Shown here in pieces: positions 15,984-24,766 of a stretch of 64,000 nt of DNA. The notes beneath the pieces were generated by a model. That model had not been told where the DNA came from, searched no databases, and was given only the letters and a program-made list of their open reading frames with translations. How positions within the stretch are numbered: position 1 is the first letter of the stretch; each line of letters opens with the position of its first letter. The stretch covers positions 124,001 to 188,000 of the forward strand of contig JAPSJW010000004.1 in NCBI GenBank assembly GCA_031177985.1, read 5' to 3'. A program made the position numbers and the translations under genes. The stretch comes from Microbacteriaceae bacterium. Its GTDB lineage: Bacteria > Actinomycetota > Actinomycetes > Actinomycetales > Microbacteriaceae.

Positions 15984-18527
15984 GTGGCACACGAGCACGA
16001 CGAGACGCCCGACTTCGACCCTGCCCGCCTGCAGGAGAAGTGGCTTCCCGTCTGGGAGCGGCTCCAGCCGTTCGCCACGAGCGACGCGGGCGACAAGCGC
16101 CCGCGCAAGTACATCCTCGACATGTTCCCGTACCCGTCGGGCGACCTGCACATGGGTCACGCGGAGGCCTACGCCTTCGGCGACGTGATCGCCCGGTACT
16201 GGCGGCAGCGCGGCTTCAACGTGCTGCACCCGATCGGCTGGGACTCGTTCGGCCTGCCCGCGGAGAACGCTGCCATCAAGCGCGGCGTCGACCCCCGGGA
16301 GTGGACCTACGCCAACATCGCGCAGCAGCGGGCCTCGATGCGCCGCTACGCCGCATCCTTCGACTGGGACCGCGTGCTGCACACGAGCGACCCCGAGTAC
16401 TACAAGTGGAACCAGTGGCTGTTCCTCAAGCTGTACGAGAAGGGCCTCGCCTACCGCAAGGCCAGCTGGGTCAACTGGTGTCCGTTCGACCAGACCGTGC
16501 TCGCGAACGAGCAGGTCGTCGACGGGCGCTGCGAGCGCTGCGACAACATCGTCGTCAAGAAGAAGCTGACCCAGTGGTACTTCAAGATCACCGAGTACGC
16601 CGACCGCCTGCTGGATGACCTCAAGCAGCTCGAGGGCAAGTGGCCCTCGAAGGTCATCACGATGCAGCGCAACTGGATCGGCCGCTCGACCGGCGCCGAG
16701 GTCGACTTCGTCGTCGAAGGACGCAGCGAGAAGCTGAGCGTCTTCACGACCCGTCCCGACACCCTGTTCGGTGCGACCTTCATGGTCGTGGCGCCCGACT
16801 CCGACCTCGCGGCCGAGCTGGCCGCGGAGAGCACGCCCGAGGTGCAGCAGGAGTTCGCCCGCTACCTCGAGCAGGTGCAGCGCACCTCGGAGATCGAGCG
16901 TCAGGACGCTACCCGTCCGAAGACCGGCGTGCCCCTCGGGCGCTACGCGATCAACCCCGTCAACGGCGAGCGGCTGCCGATCTGGGCCGCCGACTACGTA
17001 CTCGCCGACTACGGCCACGGCGCCGTGATGGCCGTGCCCGCGCACGACCAGCGCGACCTCGACTTCGCGCGCACCTTCGGTCTGCCCGTGCGCGTCGTGG
17101 TCGACACGAACGCCCCCGTCACGGGAGCCATCCCCGTCGTCGACCCCGACGCGGAGCTCGACGACGTCCCCTCGCTCGACCCCGTCGAGACCGGTCAGGC
17201 GCTGACCGGCGACGGGCGGATGATCCGCTCCGGTCCGCTCGACGGCCTCAGCAAGCAGAACGCCATCCGCCGCATCATCGAGCTGCTGGAGCAGGCGGGC
17301 ACCGGCCGCGCGGCGAAGACCTACCGGCTGCGCGACTGGCTGATCTCACGTCAGCGCTACTGGGGCACGCCCATCCCGATGATTCACGGCGCGGACGGCG
17401 AGCTCGTGCCGGTGCCCGAGGACCAGCTGCCTGTCGAGCTGCCTGCGAGCGCGGGGCTCGACCTGCAGCCGAAGGGCGCATCGCCGCTCGGCGCCGCCAA
17501 GGAGTGGGTGGAGGTCGAGGACCCGCGCGACGGCAGCCCGGCCCTGCGCGACCCCGACACGATGGACACCTTCGTCGACAGCTCGTGGTACTTCCTGCGG
17601 TTCCTGTCGCCGAACGACCCCGACAGGGCGTTCGACGTCGCGGAGGCCGAGAAGTGGGCCCCCGTCGACCAGTACGTCGGCGGGGTGACGCACGCTATCC
17701 TGCACCTGCTCTACGCGCGCTTCATCACGAAGGTGCTGTTCGACCTCGGCTACCTCAGCTTCACCGAGCCGTTCACCGCGCTGCTCAACCAGGGCATGGT
17801 GATCATGAACGGCTCGGCGATGAGCAAGAGCCGCGGCAATCTGGTGCGGCTGAGCGACCAGCTCGACGAGCACGGCGTCGACGCCATCCGGCTCACGATG
17901 GCGTTCGCGGGTCCTCCCGAGGACGACGTCGACTGGGCGGATGTGAGCCCCGGCGGCTCGGCGAAGTTCCTAGCGCGTGCGCTGCGCCTGGCGACCGAGG
18001 TCTCGAGCAGCCCCGACATCGAGTGGAAGACCGGCGACGTCGCCCTGCGCAGGCAGACCCACCGCTTCCTCTCCGAGGCGCCCGGGCTCTTCGAGTCGTT
18101 CAAGTTCAACGTCGCGATCGCCCGCATGATGGAGCTCGTCAACGCGACCCGCAAGACGATCGACACCGGGGCAGGGCCGGCGGATGCGGCGGTGCGGGAG
18201 GCGACGGAGGCGGTCGCGATCGCGCTCAGCATGTTCGCGCCGTACACGGCCGAGGAGATGTGGGAGCGGCTCGGCCACGAGCCGACCGTCGCGCTCGCCG
18301 GCTGGCGGAAGGCCGACCCGGCGCTGCTCGTCGAGGAGTCGGTGACGGCCATCATCCAGGTCGACGGCAAGGTGCGCGACCGCATCGAGGTGTCGCCGAG
18401 GATCGGCTCCGACGAGCTCGAGCAGCTCGCCCGCGGGTCCGCCGCCGTGCAGCGCACGCTGGGCGACCGGGAGGTCGCGAACGTCATCGTGCGCGCCCCT
18501 CGTCTCGTCAACATCGCGACCCGCTGA
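15984..18527 (+). CDS. leuS: Leucyl-tRNA synthetase
   Basis: Charges tRNA-Leu with leucine in the cytoplasm. The 847-residue protein has the class I HIGH-type motif [11 protein letters not shown] (HMGH at residues 56-59) and the KMSKS-type motif AMSKSRGN (MSKS at 613-616). An inserted CP1 editing domain lies between, with the characteristic [20 protein letters not shown] and the HDQRD block. The zinc-like region [16 protein letters not shown] and CERCDN is also present. The C-terminal anticodon-binding and tRNA-core domains end with [11 protein letters not shown]-type sequence (here [14 protein letters not shown]). It starts at GTG 15984. Length and order are normal for bacterial LeuRS. Confidence 0.97.
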   Translation: MAHEHDETPDFDPARLQEKWLPVWERLQPFATSDAGDKRPRKYILDMFPYPSGDLHMGHAEAYAFGDVIARYWRQRGFNVLHPIGWDSFGLPAENAAIKRGVDPREWTYANIAQQRASMRRYAASFDWDRVLHTSDPEYYKWNQWLFLKLYEKGLAYRKASWVNWCPFDQTVLANEQVVDGRCERCDNIVVKKKLTQWYFKITEYADRLLDDLKQLEGKWPSKVITMQRNWIGRSTGAEVDFVVEGRSEKLSVFTTRPDTLFGATFMVVAPDSDLAAELAAESTPEVQQEFARYLEQVQRTSEIERQDATRPKTGVPLGRYAINPVNGERLPIWAADYVLADYGHGAVMAVPAHDQRDLDFARTFGLPVRVVVDTNAPVTGAIPVVDPDAELDDVPSLDPVETGQALTGDGRMIRSGPLDGLSKQNAIRRIIELLEQAGTGRAAKTYRLRDWLISRQRYWGTPIPMIHGADGELVPVPEDQLPVELPASAGLDLQPKGASPLGAAKEWVEVEDPRDGSPALRDPDTMDTFVDSSWYFLRFLSPNDPDRAFDVAEAEKWAPVDQYVGGVTHAILHLLYARFITKVLFDLGYLSFTEPFTALLNQGMVIMNGSAMSKSRGNLVRLSDQLDEHGVDAIRLTMAFAGPPEDDVDWADVSPGGSAKFLARALRLATEVSSSPDIEWKTGDVALRRQTHRFLSEAPGLFESFKFNVAIARMMELVNATRKTIDTGAGPADAAVREATEAVAIALSMFAPYTAEEMWERLGHEPTVALAGWRKADPALLVEESVTAIIQVDGKVRDRIEVSPRIGSDELEQLARGSAAVQRTLGDREVANVIVRAPRLVNIATR

Positions 18528-18579
18528 CGTCCGCTCCACAGAACGACGGCCGGCTCGCCGTCGACTGACCCCGCGCGCC

Positions 18580-18585
18580 TACCGT
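18580..18585 (+). promoter_or_regulatory. Predicted -10 element, comEA
   Basis: TACCGT, 7 nt before ATG 18593. The interval CGGGAGC could also act as a weak ribosome-binding site. Confidence 0.35.
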
Positions 18586-18592
18586 CGGGAGC

Positions 18593-19189
18593 ATGTCGGC
18601 GGCGCACCCTGACCCGAGCCGCGCGCGGCTGCGCACCGGTCTCGGTGCCGTCGTCGTCCTCGTGCTGGTCGCAGCCGCGGTCACGGTGTTCGTGTCGGGC
18701 ATCGGCGCGCGCGGTCCGAGCGTCGTCCCGTCGCCGACGCAGAGCTCCGGTGTCGGTGCGCCGGAGGGCAGGGTGCTGCTGGTCCATGTCCTCGGCGCGG
18801 TGCGCAGCCCCGGCATCTACGAGCTCGCCGAGGGGTCGCGCACCGTCGACGCGATCGCCCTCGCGGGCGGATTCGCTGCCGACGCCGACGAGGAGCAGCT
18901 GAATCTCGCCCAACCGGTCGCAGACGGTCAGCAGCTGAGAGTGCCACGGATCGGGGAGGCGCCTCCGGTCGACGCGGCCGGGGGCAGCGGCGGCGAGAGC
19001 CTCGTGAACCTCAACACGGCGGATGCTTCCGCGCTCGAGGCGCTTCCCGACATCGGTCCGGCGACCGCGAGCGCGATTCTCGAGTGGAGAGAGGCCAACG
19101 GCGGCTTCCAGAGCGTCGACGATCTGCTCGCGGTGCCGGGCATCGGTGAGAAGACCCTCGCGGGCCTGCGCGACCTGGTGACCGTGTGA
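18593..19189 (+). CDS. comEA: ComEA-like helix-hairpin-helix DNA-binding protein
   Basis: ComEA binds double-stranded DNA outside the membrane during uptake. This 198-residue protein has a single N-terminal transmembrane anchor (GAVVVLVLVAAAVTVFVSG). A SLBB domain follows (VLLVHVLGAVRSPGIYELAE and AGGFAADADEEQLNLAQPVA), then a linker and a C-terminal double helix-hairpin-helix: LVNLNTADASALEALPDIGP and DDLLAVPGIGEKTLAGLRDL. The stop overlaps the comEC start (GTGTGA), so the two are translated together. Natural competence in this group is unproven, so the biological role may be limited. Confidence 0.92.
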   Translation: MSAAHPDPSRARLRTGLGAVVVLVLVAAAVTVFVSGIGARGPSVVPSPTQSSGVGAPEGRVLLVHVLGAVRSPGIYELAEGSRTVDAIALAGGFAADADEEQLNLAQPVADGQQLRVPRIGEAPPVDAAGGSGGESLVNLNTADASALEALPDIGPATASAILEWREANGGFQSVDDLLAVPGIGEKTLAGLRDLVTV

Positions 19190-21477
19190 CCGCCGCCGTA
19201 CGGCTCGTGACCGCTGCCGGTGCGGCGTGGGCCGCCGCGTGGCTGGCGACCCTCAGCGCGGGGGCAGCGATTCCGCTCGCGCTCGGCGCCTGGGCGGCCG
19301 TCGCCCTCTGCGGCGTCGCGGCGCTGCATCCTCGAGGACGGAGCATCGCGGCTGTCGCGCTCCTCGGCGCGACCGCGGCGGCCCTCACGGCGTCCCTCGC
19401 GGCATCCGCGTGGGCGGGGAGGGCGCCGGAGCAGCTCGTCACCGCCGCGGAGCGAGGAACCCGCGTGACCGTGATCGCGACCATCGACGCCCTGCCCGGA
19501 GGGCCGGGTCAGCCGCTCGACCTCACCGTCACCGAGGTCGGAGCCTCCGCCGGGCCCATCCAGTCGGGGGTGCCGGTGATCGCCTTCGTCGACGACGTGG
19601 GCGGGCTCGAGGCGGGCGCCTCGGCACGGTTCACCGGGTCCGTGGTGCTTGCAGAGCCGGGGGATCGCGCCGCCTTCCTCGTATTCCCCGATGAGCCTCC
19701 CGAGGCGCTCACCGATCCGCCGCCGCTGCTCGACTGGGCGGCCGGGGTGCGATCGGGGCTGCGCGAGGCGGTTGCGGGCTGGGAGGGTTCCGGAGCCCAG
19801 CTGCTGCCCGGCCTGGCGCTCGGCGACACGTCGGCGGTGACCCCCGCGCTCGATGAGGCCATGACCGCGAGCTCCCTCACGCACCTCACCGCGGTGTCGG
19901 GCGCCAACTGCGCGATCGTCGTCGGGGCGGTGCTCGCCGGGTGCGCCGCGGCGGGCCTGCCCCGCGGTGTCCGGGTCGGCGCCGGACTGGCCGCCCTCGC
20001 GCTGTTCGTCGTGCTCGTGACGCCGCAGCCCAGCGTGCAGCGCGCCGCGGTGATGGCGGGCCTCGTGCTGCTCGTCGGGGGCACGGGACGGCCCACGCGC
20101 GGTGTCGCCGTGCTGTCGCTCGCAGCGCTCGGGCTGCTCTGCGTCGACCCGTGGCTCGCACGCAGCTACGGCCTGGCCCTGTCGGTGCTCGCGACTCTCG
20201 CGCTGCTCGTGCTGGCCGGGCCGCTCGCGCGCAAGCTCGAACGCTGGCTCCCTGCGCCTCTGGCCGCCGCCCTCGCGGTGCCCGTCGCGGCGCAGCTCGC
20301 CTGCCAGCCCGTGCTCGTGCTGCTCGATCCGACGCTCGCCACCTGGGGGGTGCTCGCCAACCTGCTCGCCGGACCCGTCGCTCCGGTCGCGACCGTGCTC
20401 GGGATGATCGCGGCCCTCGTCCTGCCCCTGACGCCGCCGATCGGCAGCGCCCTCGTCGCTCTGGCCTGGCTGCCCTCCGCCTGGATCGGGGCTGTCGCGG
20501 AGACGATCGCCGCGCTGCCTTTCGCGCGGCTGCCATGGGCCGGAGGCGGCGCCGGCCTGCTGCTCACGCTCGGGGCATCCGCCGCGCTCCTGCTGGCATT
20601 GTTCGCACGGCGGACGCGGCGGCTCCTTCTGCCGCTGCTTGCCGCGACATGCGCGATCTACCTCGGCGTGCTCGCGGGCACAGAGCTGCCGGCCCGACTC
20701 GGGCGCCCGCCGGACTGGCAGGTCGCCCAGTGCGACATCGGGCAGGGTGATGCCGTGCTGCTGCGCTCGGCCGGGGCAACGGCCCTGGTCGATACCGGCG
20801 CCGACCCAGCACCCCTGCGTGCCTGCCTGGCGGACCTCGGTGTGCACCGCTTGGATCTCCTGGTGCTGACCCACTTCGACCTCGATCACGTGGGCGGTGC
20901 CGACGCGGTCGTCGGAGCGGCCGAGCGGGTGCTCGCCGGTCCGGTCGGAGAACCGGCCGACGCCGAGCTCCTCGACCGCTTCGCCGCCGCTGGAGCGAAC
21001 GTCGAGCAGGTCTCGCGCGGTGACTCGGGCTCGCTGGGCGGATGGTCCTGGCAGGTGCTGTGGCCGCCGGAGCGGCTGGGCTGGGTCGAGCCGGGCAACG
21101 ACGCGAGCGTCACGCTGCTCGTCGAGCCGACAGCGGCGTGCGGCGGATGCCTCAGCGTCCTGCTGCTCGGCGATCTGGGCGCGCAGGCGCAGCGCGCGCT
21201 TCTCGAGGCGACGCCCGTTCCGCCGGTCGACGTCGTCAAGGTGAGCCACCATGGGTCGGCCGACCAGGAGCCGCGGGTGTACGACGCGGCATCGGCGGCC
21301 ATCGGTCTGATCGGAGTGGGGTCGGACAACGACTATGGGCATCCGACCGGTGCGCTGCTCGACATGCTCGCCGACGCCGGGACGACGGCGGTGCGCAGCG
21401 ACCTCGACGGGCTCGCGCTGCTCGAGCGAACCGCCGAGGGGGTCGCCGTCTGGACGGCGCTCCCGCGACCGCCGTGA
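19186..21477 (+). CDS. comEC: ComEC/Rec2 family DNA-uptake channel protein
   Basis: ComEC forms the inner-membrane pore for single-stranded DNA in transformation. The 763-residue protein begins with hydrophobic helices. The competence domain contains LLPGLALGDTSAVTPALDEA and LTHLTAVSGANCAIVVGAVL, the most conserved ComEC block. A C-terminal metallo-beta-lactamase-like domain follows, with QCDIGQGDAVLLRSAGATAL, LVLTHFDLDHVGGADAV and VVKVSHHGSADQEP, which holds the expected metal-binding His/Asp residues. The GTG start overlaps comEA. Length and domain order match full-size Rec2 proteins, so the gene looks intact. Confidence 0.93.
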   Translation: MTAAVRLVTAAGAAWAAAWLATLSAGAAIPLALGAWAAVALCGVAALHPRGRSIAAVALLGATAAALTASLAASAWAGRAPEQLVTAAERGTRVTVIATIDALPGGPGQPLDLTVTEVGASAGPIQSGVPVIAFVDDVGGLEAGASARFTGSVVLAEPGDRAAFLVFPDEPPEALTDPPPLLDWAAGVRSGLREAVAGWEGSGAQLLPGLALGDTSAVTPALDEAMTASSLTHLTAVSGANCAIVVGAVLAGCAAAGLPRGVRVGAGLAALALFVVLVTPQPSVQRAAVMAGLVLLVGGTGRPTRGVAVLSLAALGLLCVDPWLARSYGLALSVLATLALLVLAGPLARKLERWLPAPLAAALAVPVAAQLACQPVLVLLDPTLATWGVLANLLAGPVAPVATVLGMIAALVLPLTPPIGSALVALAWLPSAWIGAVAETIAALPFARLPWAGGGAGLLLTLGASAALLLALFARRTRRLLLPLLAATCAIYLGVLAGTELPARLGRPPDWQVAQCDIGQGDAVLLRSAGATALVDTGADPAPLRACLADLGVHRLDLLVLTHFDLDHVGGADAVVGAAERVLAGPVGEPADAELLDRFAAAGANVEQVSRGDSGSLGGWSWQVLWPPERLGWVEPGNDASVTLLVEPTAACGGCLSVLLLGDLGAQAQRALLEATPVPPVDVVKVSHHGSADQEPRVYDAASAAIGLIGVGSDNDYGHPTGALLDMLADAGTTAVRSDLDGLALLERTAEGVAVWTALPRPP

Positions 21478-21512
21478 GACGCTCCGCACGGCTCGCCGTC
21501 GGCGGCGCCGAA

Positions 21513-21518
21513 TAGCAT
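21513..21518 (+). promoter_or_regulatory. Possible -10 element of holA
   Basis: TAGCAT, 21 nt before GTG 21540. A GAGGAGGAAGAAGGAGA run between them supplies a strong ribosome-binding site. Confidence 0.35.
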
Positions 21519-21539
21519 TGAGGAGGAAGAAGGAGACCC

Positions 21540-22583
21540 GTGCCCGCCAGATCGAGCTCGAAGTCGGCGGCCAAGCCCGCTGCCAAGGCCAGGGCCGTCA
21601 TCCCGCAGCTCACCTGGGAGCAGATCCGCCCGGCTCCCGTCGTGCTGGTCACCGGGTCCGAGGGCTTCCTCGCCGACCGGTCGATCCGGATGCTGCGCGA
21701 CACGCTCAAGGCCGAGGACCCGAGCCTCGAGGTGCACGAGCTGGACGCCGCGACCTACGCTCCGGGGGAGCTGCTCACCCTCGCGAGCCCGAGCCTCTTC
21801 GCCGAGCCCCGTTTCATCCGCTGCGACGGCGTCGAGCGCGCCACCGACGTCTTCCTTGAGGAGGTGCTCGACTACCTCGCCGCGCCGGCCGACGACACCT
21901 ACCTCGTGCTGCGGCACGGCGGCGGGCAGCGCGGCAAGAAGCTGCTCGACGCCCTCCGCGGGGGAGCGGGCGGCGGCATCGAGATCCTGTGCGCCGAGCT
22001 CAAGAAGGACTCGGAGAAGCAGGAGTTCGTGAGCGCCGAGTTCCGGGCGGCCGGACGCCGCATCACGCCCGGTGCGCTGCGTGCCCTCGTCTCGGCGTTC
22101 AGCGAGGACCTCGCCGAGCTGGCCGGAGCCTGCCGGCAGCTCCTGTCCGACGAGAGCGAGGAGATCACCGAACCGGTCGTGGAGCGCTACTTCGGCGGCA
22201 GGATCGAGACGAACGCCTTCCGGGTGGCGGATTCCGCGATCGCCGGACGCAAGGGTGAAGCTCTCCTGCTCGTGAGGCACGCGCTCGCGTCCGGTGCCGA
22301 TCCCGTGCCGATGGTGGCGGCCTTCGCGTCGAAGCTGCGCACGATGGCGAAGATCTCGGGCGCCCGGGGCAGCTCCGCTCAGCTCGCCTCGCAGTTCGGG
22401 CTCGCGCCCTGGCAGGTCGACCGCGCCCGTCGTGATCTGGCGGGCTGGAGCGACGAGGCCCTCGGCCGGTCGATCGAGCTGCTCGCCGAGACCGACGCGC
22501 AGGTCAAGGGCGGCGGCCGAGACCCGGTCTACGCCCTCGAGCGGATGGTGTCGGTCGTCGCCGACCGGGGCTACGCCGGCTGA
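21540..22583 (+). CDS. holA: DNA polymerase III subunit delta
   Basis: The delta subunit opens the sliding clamp as part of the clamp loader. The 347-residue protein begins with a basic Lys/Ala-rich stretch (SSSKSAAKPAAKARA). It then has VLVTGSEGFLADRSIRMLRD (P-loop-derived N-terminal domain), ASPSLFAEPRFIRCDGVERA and YLVLRHGGGQRGKKLLDALR. The C-terminal collar domain has YFGGRIETNAFRVADSAIAG and ASQFGLAPWQVDRARRDLAG. This matches the HolA family across its length. Position next to comEC and rpsT is the usual one in actinobacteria. The GTG start has a GGAGA site 4-9 nt upstream. Confidence 0.95.
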   Translation: MPARSSSKSAAKPAAKARAVIPQLTWEQIRPAPVVLVTGSEGFLADRSIRMLRDTLKAEDPSLEVHELDAATYAPGELLTLASPSLFAEPRFIRCDGVERATDVFLEEVLDYLAAPADDTYLVLRHGGGQRGKKLLDALRGGAGGGIEILCAELKKDSEKQEFVSAEFRAAGRRITPGALRALVSAFSEDLAELAGACRQLLSDESEEITEPVVERYFGGRIETNAFRVADSAIAGRKGEALLLVRHALASGADPVPMVAAFASKLRTMAKISGARGSSAQLASQFGLAPWQVDRARRDLAGWSDEALGRSIELLAETDAQVKGGGRDPVYALERMVSVVADRGYAG

Positions 22584-22634
22584 CGGAAGCGGCTCACGGG
22601 TCTGAGTCGGTCGAGCGCACGGCTCCGGGAACGA

Positions 22635-22667
22635 CGAAGGCCCTCCCCGGAGTGGGAAGGGCCTTCG
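22635..22667. terminator. Bidirectional terminator between holA and rpsT
   Basis: CGAAGGCCCT (22635-22644) pairs with 22658-22667, a perfect 10-bp stem that can extend by CCCC/GGG. It lies between convergent genes, 17 bp before the rpsT stop. Confidence 0.75.
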
Positions 22668-22683
22668 CGGAAGACGGGGTGCG

Positions 22684-22944
22684 TCAGAGCGACGCGACCT
22701 GCTTGGCGATCGCCGACTTGCGGTTCGCCGCCTGGTTCTTGTGGATGACGCCCTTGCTCACGGCCTTGTCGAGCTTCTTGCCGGCGGTGGCGAGGGCGAG
22801 AGTCGCCTTCTCCTTGTCGCCGGCCACGATCGCCTCGCGGGCGGCGCGCACGGCGGTGCGCACCTCGCTCTTCACGGCCTTGTTGCGGTCGTGGGCCTTC
22901 TTGTTGGTCAGGATGCGCTTGATCTGCGACTTGATGTTCGCCAT
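22684..22944 (-). CDS. rpsT: 30S ribosomal protein S20
   Basis: S20 binds 16S rRNA early in 30S assembly. The 86-residue protein begins [20 protein letters not shown] and is rich in Lys and Arg. It has the typical helical block [20 protein letters not shown] and ends [18 protein letters not shown], matching the family in length and sequence. It has its own promoter with a leader of roughly 100 nt and a terminator at its 3' side. Autoregulation by S20 on its leader is known in other bacteria; nothing specific is seen here. Confidence 0.98.
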   Translation of the reverse strand: MANIKSQIKRILTNKKAHDRNKAVKSEVRTAVRAAREAIVAGDKEKATLALATAGKKLDKAVSKGVIHKNQAANRKSAIAKQVASL

Positions 22945-23048
22945 GAGGGACTCTTTCGTCTACGTCGGACTGATTGCTGTGCCGTCCGCGGTAGAGGGAC
23001 GCGTACCGGCGACTCGCGTGGAGGAATCACACGCAAAACCAACGAGCA

Positions 23049-23077
23049 ACGTTACCAGTTCCCGGTGCCGACGGCAA
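23049..23077 (-). promoter_or_regulatory. rpsT promoter with -35 and -10 hexamers at 17-bp spacing
   Basis: On the minus strand, TTGCCG (23072-23077), 17 bp, then TAACGT (23049-23054). It begins right at the stop of the upstream alpha/beta hydrolase gene and gives rpsT a leader of about 100 nt. Confidence 0.6.
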
Positions 23078-23785
23078 TCAGCGTACCGCGTCCACGGCGT
23101 CGAGCAGCACGCGGTCGAACGCGGTCGGGTTGGTGAGGCTCACGAGGTGGTTCGCCCGGGGGATGCGCACGACGGTCGCGGAGGGCAGCGCGGCGGCCAG
23201 GGCGCGCTCGTGCAGGCGGAAGTGATCCCACTGCCCGTTCACCAGCCAGGTCGGCACCTCGACCCGCGCGAGAGACCGACGGGGGTCGAGGGCGCGCAGC
23301 TCGCGCAGCGCGTCGTCCATGACCTCGAGCGGCACCCCGCCGGCGATCACATCGGCCGCGCGCTCCCTGTCCCGCACGGTGCGGCGCACCATGAAGTCGT
23401 TGAGGCGCCGGCCGCGATCGGGCATCGTGTGGATGGCCCGGGCGACGAGGCGGTAGCCCTCGAGCAGCATCCGCGTCGGCTGGGTGCCGCAGCTCGCCGC
23501 GACCAGGGCGGCGATCGTGCCCGGCCGCCTGCCCGCGTACTCGATGGCAAGGTAGCCGCCGAGCGAGAACCCGACGAGCACGACGGGGGAGGGCAGTGCG
23601 CGCACCCCGGCGTCGACCGCCGCGATCGCCTCGTCGAGCCGGAACCGCTCGTCGATGCGCACGCCGTGACCGGGCAGATCGATCGCCGACGAGCGGATGC
23701 CGTGAGCCGCGAGCTGCTCCCTGGTGGTGCGCCACATGGTCGCCGAGGTCCGCAGGCCATGGACGAGCAGGACGGACGGCGGCAC
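23078..23785 (-). CDS. Alpha/beta hydrolase fold protein
   Basis: A 235-residue esterase/lipase-like hydrolase. The oxyanion strand is LLVHGLRTSATMW near residue 6, the nucleophile elbow is LVGFSLGGYLAIEYA, and the triad is completed by an Asp in NGQWDHFRLH and the His in RANHLVSLTN near the end. No signal peptide is present, so it is probably cytoplasmic. Its substrate cannot be named. The GTG start at 23785 lies 6 nt after TACGAT, and the gene is divergent from the SDR epimerase with overlapping -10 boxes. Confidence 0.88.
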   Translation of the reverse strand: MPPSVLLVHGLRTSATMWRTTREQLAAHGIRSSAIDLPGHGVRIDERFRLDEAIAAVDAGVRALPSPVVLVGFSLGGYLAIEYAGRRPGTIAALVAASCGTQPTRMLLEGYRLVARAIHTMPDRGRRLNDFMVRRTVRDRERAADVIAGGVPLEVMDDALRELRALDPRRSLARVEVPTWLVNGQWDHFRLHERALAAALPSATVVRIPRANHLVSLTNPTAFDRVLLDAVDAVR

Positions 23786-23791
23786 GCGCCG

Positions 23792-23804
23792 ATCGTATTA
23801 GGGT
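23792..23804. promoter_or_regulatory. Adjacent divergent -10 boxes (hydrolase and epimerase genes)
   Basis: Minus-strand TACGAT (23792-23797) is 6 nt before GTG 23785. Plus-strand TAGGGT (23799-23804) is 18 nt before ATG 23823 and is followed by GGAGGAGG. The two hexamers are one base apart. Confidence 0.4.
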
Positions 23805-23822
23805 GTGCCCGGAGGAGGCTGC

Positions 23823-24725
23823 ATGGGCAGGATCGTGATCGCGGGTGCGAGCGGCTTCATGGGCCGCTACCTCCGGCGTCGCTATCAGGAGGACGGCTGG
23901 CAGGTCTCGACCGTCGGCCGTGGCGCCGACGCCGACGCGCGCTGGGGTGACGAGCGCGGCATCCGCTCGCTGCTCGACGGGGCGGACGTGCTGCTGAACC
24001 TCGCGGGCAAGAGCGTCAACTGCCGCTACGGGCACCGCAACATGGCGCGCATCTTCAGCTCGCGACTGCTCACCACCGCGGAGCTCGGACGGGCCGTCGA
24101 GGCTGTCGAGCACCCTCCTGCGCTGTGGCTGAACGCGAGCACCGCCACGATCTACCGGCATGCCGACGACCGGCCGATGACCGATGAGGACGGCGTCATC
24201 GGCTCCGGGTTCTCGGTCAACGTCGCGACGAGCTGGGAGCGGGAGTTCTTCGCGCACGACCGCGCGGGCGTGCGTCAGGTCGCGCTGCGCACCGCCATCG
24301 TGCTCGGCGACGGCTCCGCGCTCACACCGCTCGTGATGCTCACTCGGGTCGGCCTCGGCGGGCGGCAGTCGGGCGGCAAGTCCAAGGGCGGCCGGCAGAT
24401 GTTCAGCTGGATCCACCTCGAGGATGTCTACCGGGCTCTGCGCTTCATCGAGCGCACCCCGTCGATCGAGGGCACCGTGAACGTCTCGGCGCCGAATCCC
24501 GTGCAGAACCGGGAACTCATGCGCACGCTGCGGCGCGTGCTCGGCATGCCGTTCGGCATCCCGCTCTTCGGCTGGATGCTCGAGATCGGCGCATTCCTCA
24601 TCCGCACCGAGACGGAGCTGCTGCTCAAGAGCCGGTGGGTGCTGCCCACGCGGCTGCAGCGCGAGGGCTTCGAGTTCGCCTACCCCGAGGTCGAACCGGC
24701 GCTGCGGGACATCCTCCACCGCTGA
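23823..24725 (+). CDS. TIGR01777 family epimerase/oxidoreductase (SDR39U1-like)
   Basis: An extended short-chain dehydrogenase-type protein of 300 residues. The NAD(P)-binding loop is [18 protein letters not shown] at the N-terminus. [20 protein letters not shown] and [20 protein letters not shown] follow, both typical of the TIGR01777 subfamily, and the C-terminal part has [20 protein letters not shown] and [20 protein letters not shown]. The catalytic Tyr of classical SDRs is at the IYRH position. The reaction is not known for this subfamily. I start it at ATG 23823, which has GGAGGAGG 6 nt upstream; an earlier GTG lacks support. Confidence 0.87.
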   Translation: MGRIVIAGASGFMGRYLRRRYQEDGWQVSTVGRGADADARWGDERGIRSLLDGADVLLNLAGKSVNCRYGHRNMARIFSSRLLTTAELGRAVEAVEHPPALWLNASTATIYRHADDRPMTDEDGVIGSGFSVNVATSWEREFFAHDRAGVRQVALRTAIVLGDGSALTPLVMLTRVGLGGRQSGGKSKGGRQMFSWIHLEDVYRALRFIERTPSIEGTVNVSAPNPVQNRELMRTLRRVLGMPFGIPLFGWMLEIGAFLIRTETELLLKSRWVLPTRLQREGFEFAYPEVEPALRDILHR

Positions 24726-24752
24726 CGCGCGGCGGGGGCTCCGCGCCCATGG

Positions 24753-24758
24753 GAGAAT
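24753..24758 (+). promoter_or_regulatory. Predicted -10 element, lepA
   Basis: GAGAAT, 8 nt before ATG 24767. The transcript would have almost no leader. Confidence 0.35.
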
Positions 24759-24766
24759 GGCGCGTC

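Noticed and set aside
13793-16153. Long minus-strand open frame of 786 codons across the pabB-like gene
   Set aside because: Only its last 258 codons form the PabC-like protein; the remainder is antisense to the PabB-like gene and has no family motif. High GC content leaves antisense frames open.
18928-21489. 853-codon minus-strand open frame antisense to comEC
   Set aside because: Its translation is low-complexity Arg/Gly/Glu/Asp-rich sequence with no motif, whereas the plus strand encodes full ComEC domains.
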